Positions 6,306 through 10,049 of a stretch of 10,049 bases of DNA are shown here, in pieces. A model generated the notes under the pieces. That model had not been told where the DNA came from, ran no database searches, and was given only the letters and a program-made list of their open reading frames with translations. The stretch is taken from positions 1-10,049 of the forward strand of contig JAPUHZ010000152.1 of NCBI GenBank assembly GCA_027297485.1. Direction: 5' to 3'. Numbering within the stretch: position 1 is the stretch's first letter; each line of letters starts with the position of its first letter. Made by a program: the position numbers and the translations under genes. The DNA comes from Deltaproteobacteria bacterium. Lineage in GTDB: Bacteria; Desulfobacterota_B; Binatia; UBA9968.

Positions 6306-9183
6306 GCCTCTCCCATAAAAGCTCGGCCGGGTGCTTAGCCTTGCGGTTGGTGAGATGCTCGATCTGCTGACGGCAGGAGATCCCGGAGGCGACGATTTCC
6401 ACTGCCGGGCCTACTGCCTCAACCGCCGGGACGAGGCGGCGATTGGCAATGGCGATCGAAAGATCGTAATGCTCCTTCTCAAAGCCGAAGGAGCCTGCCA
6501 TGCCGCAGCAGCCAGAATCCACCTCTGTCACTTCAAAACCGGCCCACCGCAGTGCTGCAACCGTGGGAGCCATTCCCACCAGGGCCTTCTGATGGCAGTG
6601 GCCGTGAAGTAATACTTTGCCACCGTTGCTCTTGAAGCTAAGGGAGAGCTGACCTGCGTCACGCTCGCTCAAAAGAAATTCCTCTAAGAGAAAACTCTGG
6701 CGCGCCACAAGCCTGGCGGCCTCGCTACGCAGCAAGTCAGGATATTCATCCCTAAGTGTAAGCAGACACGAAGGCTCTAGTCCCACGATAGCAACTCCCT
6801 TTTCTGCAATGGGAGAAAGTCGCTCGACATTCCAGGCCGCGTAATCCCTGGCCTCTCCTAGCATCCCCTTGGAAATCAACGGCCGGCCACAACACTTCTT
6901 CTCAGCCAGCATCACCCGATAACCTACTCGCTCCAAAAAGCGAGTGGCAGCAATTGCCACAGAAGGCGTGTTGTAAGTATTGAAGGTGTCGTGGAAGAGG
7001 ACCACATCTCCTTTTAATCCGTCTCCTTTGGATCGAGGACGGCGGAACCAATCTTCAAAAGTCTCCTTCGCAAACGGCGGCAGAGGGCGCCTGCGGTCGA
7101 TCCCTGCCAAACGTTCCAGGAGCCAACGGTTAGGCCAAGAGTTTGCCAGCCAGTTGGATAGCGGGGCCAGCCGGGAGCCCCAGCGATTCAACCTCTCGAT
7201 CCTACCGAACAGCCGATTGCGCAGCGGAAGACCATTGGCCTGGTAGTAATGATGGAGAAATTCGTACTTGAGCTTGGCCATGTCCACGTTTGAAGGACAC
7301 TCGGCCTTGCATGCCTTGCACTCCAGACAGAGGTCCAGAACCTCATAGAGACGTTTTCCTGTGAAGTCCTCCCTGGGGACTTTTCCTGAAAGCACGGCCC
7401 GCAGCGCGTTGGCGCGGCCCCGCGTAGAGTGCTCCTCGTCCAAGGTCGCCATATAGGAGGGACACATGGTCCCTTCCAGATTTTTACGGCACACCCCCAT
7501 GCCGTTGCACATCTCTACGGCCGCGGCAAAGCCACCCTGGTGGCTAAAGTCCAATATCGTCTCCGGCTGCCAAGTTTTATACGTAGGCCCTATGCGCAAC
7601 GATTCGGTCATCGGCGCGGCGTCAACGATCTTGCCGGGATTCATGAGATTCTTAGGGTCGAAGATTCGCTTGATCTGACGAAAGGCTTCATAGAGCACGG
7701 GCCCGTAGAGCTTCTTGTTGAAATGGCTCCGCACTAAACCATCCCCGTGCTCGCCGGACATGGCGCCGCCAAATTCCAGCACCAGATTCGTGATCTCACC
7801 CGCAATGGCCACCATCTTGTCGACCTCGCTCGACTCTTTGAGATTGATAAAGGGACGGATGTGGAGGCAACCGACCGAGCAATGACCATAGTAGCCTGCC
7901 TGCGCGTCATGGCGTTTGAGGATTTCTTGAAATCGTCTGATAAACTCCGGCAGCTTGACTGGATCGACCGCCGGATCCTCCACAAAAGCGATCGGTTTCC
8001 TCTCCCCCTTCATTCCCAGGAGCAGGCCGAGGCCGGCCTTGCGCACCTTCCAGATCGCTCCAACCTCCTCAGCTTCGAATGCCAGAGTCGCGGCGTAACC
8101 GACCCGCTGCCGATTCCGGACAGCCTCCAGCCGATTGATCTTCTCCTTCACCTCCCCCTTGGTTTCTCCCGAATACTCTACGATGAGAATCGCCCCGGGA
8201 TCCCCTTGGACAAAGCCCAGACGCTTGGACTGCTCGATATTTCCTCGGGCCAGATGCAAAATCGATTTGTCCGTAAGCTCGATCGCATATGGGGCGGTTT
8301 CCAGAATCATTTGGCAGGCCTCCAAAGCCTCTTGCACCCCTTTGAAGTGGATCACGTCCAGGGCGGTCCATTTCGGTTTTGGGACCAAGCGCATCTTGGC
8401 CTCCACCACGCACGCTAGGGTTCCCTCTGAGCCCACCACCAACCGTGAGAGGTTGAAGGGCTGTGATTTCACGAACTCATCGAGGTTATAGCCTGAGACA
8501 CGGCGCATGATTTTCGGATAGCGTGCCAGAATCTCTTTTCTGTGCTCGTCCGCAAGACGTGGAATTTCACGGTAAAGCTGGCCCTCCAAACCATTGGCCT
8601 TGCGCTTGGTGGCTACGGCCTCTAGGGGAAGATCTTTGAGAACCACCTCACTGCCATCTGCCAGGTAAACCGTTAATTCCAACACGTGATCCAGAGTCTT
8701 TCCGTACACGATGGAGTGAGCGCCAGCGGAATTGTTCCCGATCATCCCGCCGATGGTGGCTCTGTCAGAAGTGGAAGTGTCGGGCCCGAAGAGTAGACCC
8801 ATAGGCGTCACGTGGACATTTAACTCATCCTGAACCAGCCCCGGCTGCACACGGCACCAGAGCTCTTCCCGGTTCACCTCCAAAACTTTGTTCATATGCT
8901 TGGAGAAGTCCAAGACAATGGCGTGCCCAACGGTCTGGCCTGCCAGGGACGTCCCGCCACCCCGGGGAAGGATGGGAACACCGTAGCGGTTGGCGATTTC
9001 GATCACCGCGTGCACGTCTCCCTTGTGGCGTGGGAGCACCACACCGATGGGCTCAATCTCGTACATGGAGGCGTCGGTCGAGTAGAGAAGACGGGAGTAC
9101 CGGTCGAAGCGCACCTCTCCCTCGATCCTTTTCTTCAGGTCGGATGCAATCTCCCGGTAATCCTGCAACTCACTAGAACCCAT
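6295..9183 (-). CDS. Fused FAD-linked oxidase / Fe-S dehydrogenase (YdiJ-like 2-hydroxyacid dehydrogenase)
   Basis: A 962-aa fusion of a GlcD-type flavin half and a GlpC-type Fe-S half, the architecture of E. coli YdiJ, reported as a D-2-hydroxyglutarate dehydrogenase. Flavin motifs are PRGGGTSLAGQ (73-83) and GPDTSTSDRATIGGMIGNNSAG-type residues at 133-154, then GSEGTL (251-256), GHCSVGCLHIRP near 433-444 and GEHGDGLVR (477-485). The Fe-S part has Cys559, Cys565, Cys574 and a classic C-x2-C-x2-C-x3-CP cluster (Cys619, 622, 625, 629). Two CCG domains follow (Cys764/765 with Cys806; Cys863, Cys892/893 and Cys937). The first CCG domain has HDTFNTYN where an opening Cys would be, which is usual in this family. 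Electrons would pass from a D-2-hydroxyacid through FAD and clusters to a membrane or soluble carrier. I chose the ATG at 9183; the frame runs back to 9387, but that extension overlaps the ClpP-like gene and has no homology-like character. Confidence 0.88.
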   Translation of the reverse strand: MGSSELQDYREIASDLKKRIEGEVRFDRYSRLLYSTDASMYEIEPIGVVLPRHKGDVHAVIEIANRYGVPILPRGGGTSLAGQTVGHAIVLDFSKHMNKVLEVNREELWCRVQPGLVQDELNVHVTPMGLLFGPDTSTSDRATIGGMIGNNSAGAHSIVYGKTLDHVLELTVYLADGSEVVLKDLPLEAVATKRKANGLEGQLYREIPRLADEHRKEILARYPKIMRRVSGYNLDEFVKSQPFNLSRLVVGSEGTLACVVEAKMRLVPKPKWTALDVIHFKGVQEALEACQMILETAPYAIELTDKSILHLARGNIEQSKRLGFVQGDPGAILIVEYSGETKGEVKEKINRLEAVRNRQRVGYAATLAFEAEEVGAIWKVRKAGLGLLLGMKGERKPIAFVEDPAVDPVKLPEFIRRFQEILKRHDAQAGYYGHCSVGCLHIRPFINLKESSEVDKMVAIAGEITNLVLEFGGAMSGEHGDGLVRSHFNKKLYGPVLYEAFRQIKRIFDPKNLMNPGKIVDAAPMTESLRIGPTYKTWQPETILDFSHQGGFAAAVEMCNGMGVCRKNLEGTMCPSYMATLDEEHSTRGRANALRAVLSGKVPREDFTGKRLYEVLDLCLECKACKAECPSNVDMAKLKYEFLHHYYQANGLPLRNRLFGRIERLNRWGSRLAPLSNWLANSWPNRWLLERLAGIDRRRPLPPFAKETFEDWFRRPRSKGDGLKGDVVLFHDTFNTYNTPSVAIAATRFLERVGYRVMLAEKKCCGRPLISKGMLGEARDYAAWNVERLSPIAEKGVAIVGLEPSCLLTLRDEYPDLLRSEAARLVARQSFLLEEFLLSERDAGQLSLSFKSNGGKVLLHGHCHQKALVGMAPTVAALRWAGFEVTEVDSGCCGMAGSFGFEKEHYDLSIAIANRRLVPAVEAVGPAVEIVASGISCRQQIEHLTNRKAKHPAELLWERLKD

Positions 9184-9193
9184 AGGCACGACT

Positions 9194-9202
9194 CTTATAT
9201 CA
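9194..9202 (-). promoter_or_regulatory. Extended -10 element upstream of the FAD/Fe-S dehydrogenase gene
   Basis: On the minus strand TGATATAAG (complement of 9194-9202) matches TGn plus TATAAT at 5 of 6 and repeats the first eight bases of the extended -10 before the thrC operon. No good -35 lies at 17 bp. Transcription would start near 9187, leaving a leader of only 3-4 bases before the ATG at 9183, although a GAG stands about 8 bases upstream of that ATG. Confidence 0.35.
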
Positions 9203-9307
9203 CGCCTTGGGACCAATGGTGAAATGATTTCGTGCCAGTGGAATGTTAATAAGATCTTAAATGAACTACTGGGACAGGGGAGAAAAGTGGTGAAGGACCA
9301 TCTATAG

Positions 9308-9877
9308 CTATCTAGGTCGTTCTTCGTACTGAATGGAAATAACCTCTGCACCTGCGGGGAAAAGCTCGACCTTGATCTCATGCACAAGTCCCCATGCTTG
9401 CGCTTCTTGCGGATTCAGTGTCGTCCTGTCAAGCATAGCTTGGGTAATTTGTTCCACAGACCTTCCTGTGTTCGCCGCTACGACCTTAGCAATGTTCTCG
9501 CTGTCTATTCTGAGTCCTTTTAATCTCTCCTCCAGCTGATTTTCTTCAAGGCTTGCGTTCTGTGAAAAGTTAGCAATGACTCCGTGCAACAGGAACCTCG
9601 CTTGGGGTACTGAAAGACGCTTGGCGCCTCCGCAGTAAAGGACGACGCCAATGGAGTCAACACTACCGAAGTTGTGTGTGGTGATTTCTGCTGGAAGCCC
9701 TTTTAAATAGTTGTATGCGCTCAGCCCGTGAAAGACAGAGCCTCCAGGTGAAGATATGAGCAATATGAACTGGCGTTGTCCCTGTTTCATCTTCTGGTCG
9801 ACAGCGTTCATGAGGCCGTTAATGGAGATATCAACAACCGGAGCAAAAAACTTGATTATTGTTGGCGCAGCAGGCAT
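9308..9877 (-). CDS. ClpP-family (S14) serine peptidase
   Basis: A 189-aa ClpP/crotonase-fold peptidase. The oxyanion-type motif SSPGGSV (42-48) is followed by the putative nucleophile Ser75 in SVDSIG, His98 in LLHGV and Asp150 in MLDRTTLNPQEA, which aligns with the ClpP region ending in EAVEYGLVD (here QAWGLVHEI). So all three triad positions are present, although the serine context (VDSIG) differs from the usual AASM of ClpP. The usual housekeeping ClpP length is close to this, but no Clp ATPase gene is adjacent, so it may work alone or with an unlinked unfoldase. The start at 9877 has AGAGGA seven bases upstream. Two hand-counted rows of the gene give about 46% GC, below the roughly 55-63% of neighbours, hinting at a different origin. 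It lies 124 bp upstream of the FAD/Fe-S gene on the same strand; no terminator is seen in the gap. Confidence 0.82.
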   Translation of the reverse strand: MPAAPTIIKFFAPVVDISINGLMNAVDQKMKQGQRQFILLISSPGGSVFHGLSAYNYLKGLPAEITTHNFGSVDSIGVVLYCGGAKRLSVPQARFLLHGVIANFSQNASLEENQLEERLKGLRIDSENIAKVVAANTGRSVEQITQAMLDRTTLNPQEAQAWGLVHEIKVELFPAGAEVISIQYEERPR

Positions 9878-9922
9878 CCGTGTTCCTCTATGAATATTAA
9901 TACAAAAGAGTAAGTAAGTTTA

Positions 9923-9962
9923 CATTTCCTCGGTGGAAGGAGCCTTCAGGCCGAGGGAAATG
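9923..9962. repeat. Imperfect inverted repeat (40-base hairpin)
   Basis: CATTTCCTCGG (9923-9933) pairs with CCGAGGGAAATG (9951-9962) through 11 base pairs and one bulged G. Inside it, GAAG (9936-9939) pairs with CTTC (9944-9947) around a 4-base loop. No T-run follows on either strand, so it does not look like an intrinsic terminator. On the minus strand it would lie about 45 bases upstream of the ClpP-like start, in the promoter or leader. Confidence 0.6.
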
Positions 9963-10035
9963 GGGGTGATTATTCCTACCGTCTGGGCCTGCACCAAGCC
10001 TCACGTTCGGTTCCCTCGTCCTTCAGTCTCCTTCC
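9935..10035. repeat. Long-range inverted repeat with a shared 7-base core
   Basis: GGAAGGAG (9935-9942) pairs with CTCCTTCC (10028-10035), and CGAGGGAA (9952-9959) pairs with TTCCCTCG (10011-10018). The two arms enclose equal 9-base internal segments that both contain CCTTCAG in the same direction (9943-9949 and 10020-10026). This pairing competes with the 9923-9962 hairpin for the same bases. CCTCGG also recurs at 9928-9933 and 10036-10041. Seen directly in the bases; function unknown. Confidence 0.5.
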
Positions 10036-10049
10036 CCTCGGAATAGCCT

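Noticed and set aside
9250..9259. Palindrome TAAGATCTTA between the ClpP-like and FAD/Fe-S genes
   Set aside because: Ten bases, single copy and flanked by mismatches; too short to call an operator or terminator.
9184..9387. N-terminal extension of the FAD/Fe-S protein back to 9387
   Set aside because: It overlaps the ClpP-like gene on the same strand in another frame, has low-complexity unrelated residues, and the ATG at 9183 begins exactly where family-like sequence begins.
9923..9962. Hairpin as an intrinsic terminator
   Set aside because: Neither strand shows a T-run after the stem, and it lies upstream of, not after, the ClpP-like gene.
9991..10020. Resemblance of CACGTTCGGTTC to a group II intron or a tRNA T-arm
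   Set aside because: The matching hairpin expected before it in a group II intron is missing, and no acceptor or anticodon stem can be drawn, so the likeness is too short to support.
9966..10046. Short + strand frame of 26 codons from a GTG
   Set aside because: It has no ribosome site, lies within the inverted-repeat region and resembles nothing known.

Overview
The window looks like an ordinary, gene-dense bacterial chromosome segment with GC in the mid-50s (two hand-counted rows in the 5'-nucleotidase and FAD/Fe-S genes gave about 55% and 63%). It encodes seven recognisable proteins and one unrecognised protein, nearly all carried by short intergenic gaps. There are no tRNA or rRNA genes, no CRISPR array and no insertion sequence that I can see. 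The mix of a YdeP-type molybdoenzyme, a lipoprotein-like cupredoxin with a C-x2-H-x2-M copper motif, a TreT-type glycosyltransferase and a YdiJ-like FAD/Fe-S dehydrogenase would fit an environmental Gram-negative-type lineage such as NC10 or Nitrospirota. That assignment is a low-confidence inference, because no taxonomic marker is present.

Left part (1-4497). The window opens inside the 3' part of a molybdopterin oxidoreductase gene on the + strand, which appears to stop about one domain short of its family. It converges, with only 2 bases between stop codons, on a run of four minus-strand genes. Read in the direction of transcription these are an unrecognised 169-aa protein, threonine synthase (4 bp gap), TreT-type trehalose synthase (79 bp gap with its own promoter-like sequence) and a cupredoxin lipoprotein (100 bp gap). 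The first two form a likely operon driven by an extended -10 promoter so close to the ATG that the mRNA is probably leaderless.

Middle (4498-6305). A divergent intergenic region of about 200 bp separates that run from an exported 5'-nucleotidase-family metallophosphatase on the + strand. Its annotated-length GTG start is unlikely; an ATG at 4695 gives a clean signal peptide.

Right part (6295-10049). A very large minus-strand gene encodes a fused FAD-linked oxidase and Fe-S/CCG-domain dehydrogenase. Its 3' end overlaps the 5'-nucleotidase gene by 11 bp tail to tail. Upstream on the same strand is an AT-richer gene for a small ClpP-family serine peptidase with an apparently intact Ser-His-Asp triad. 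The last 170 bases, upstream of that gene, hold no convincing gene but contain nested and competing inverted repeats, which are the most unusual non-coding structure here.

Functionally the genes are mostly housekeeping or metabolic (threonine and trehalose synthesis, periplasmic nucleotide salvage, 2-hydroxyacid oxidation) and do not form one obvious pathway. I found no convincing new multi-gene system. The points worth a second look are the truncated molybdoenzyme, the two near-leaderless extended -10 promoters, the unknown gene leading the threonine synthase operon, the possibly acquired ClpP-like gene and the structured region upstream of it.
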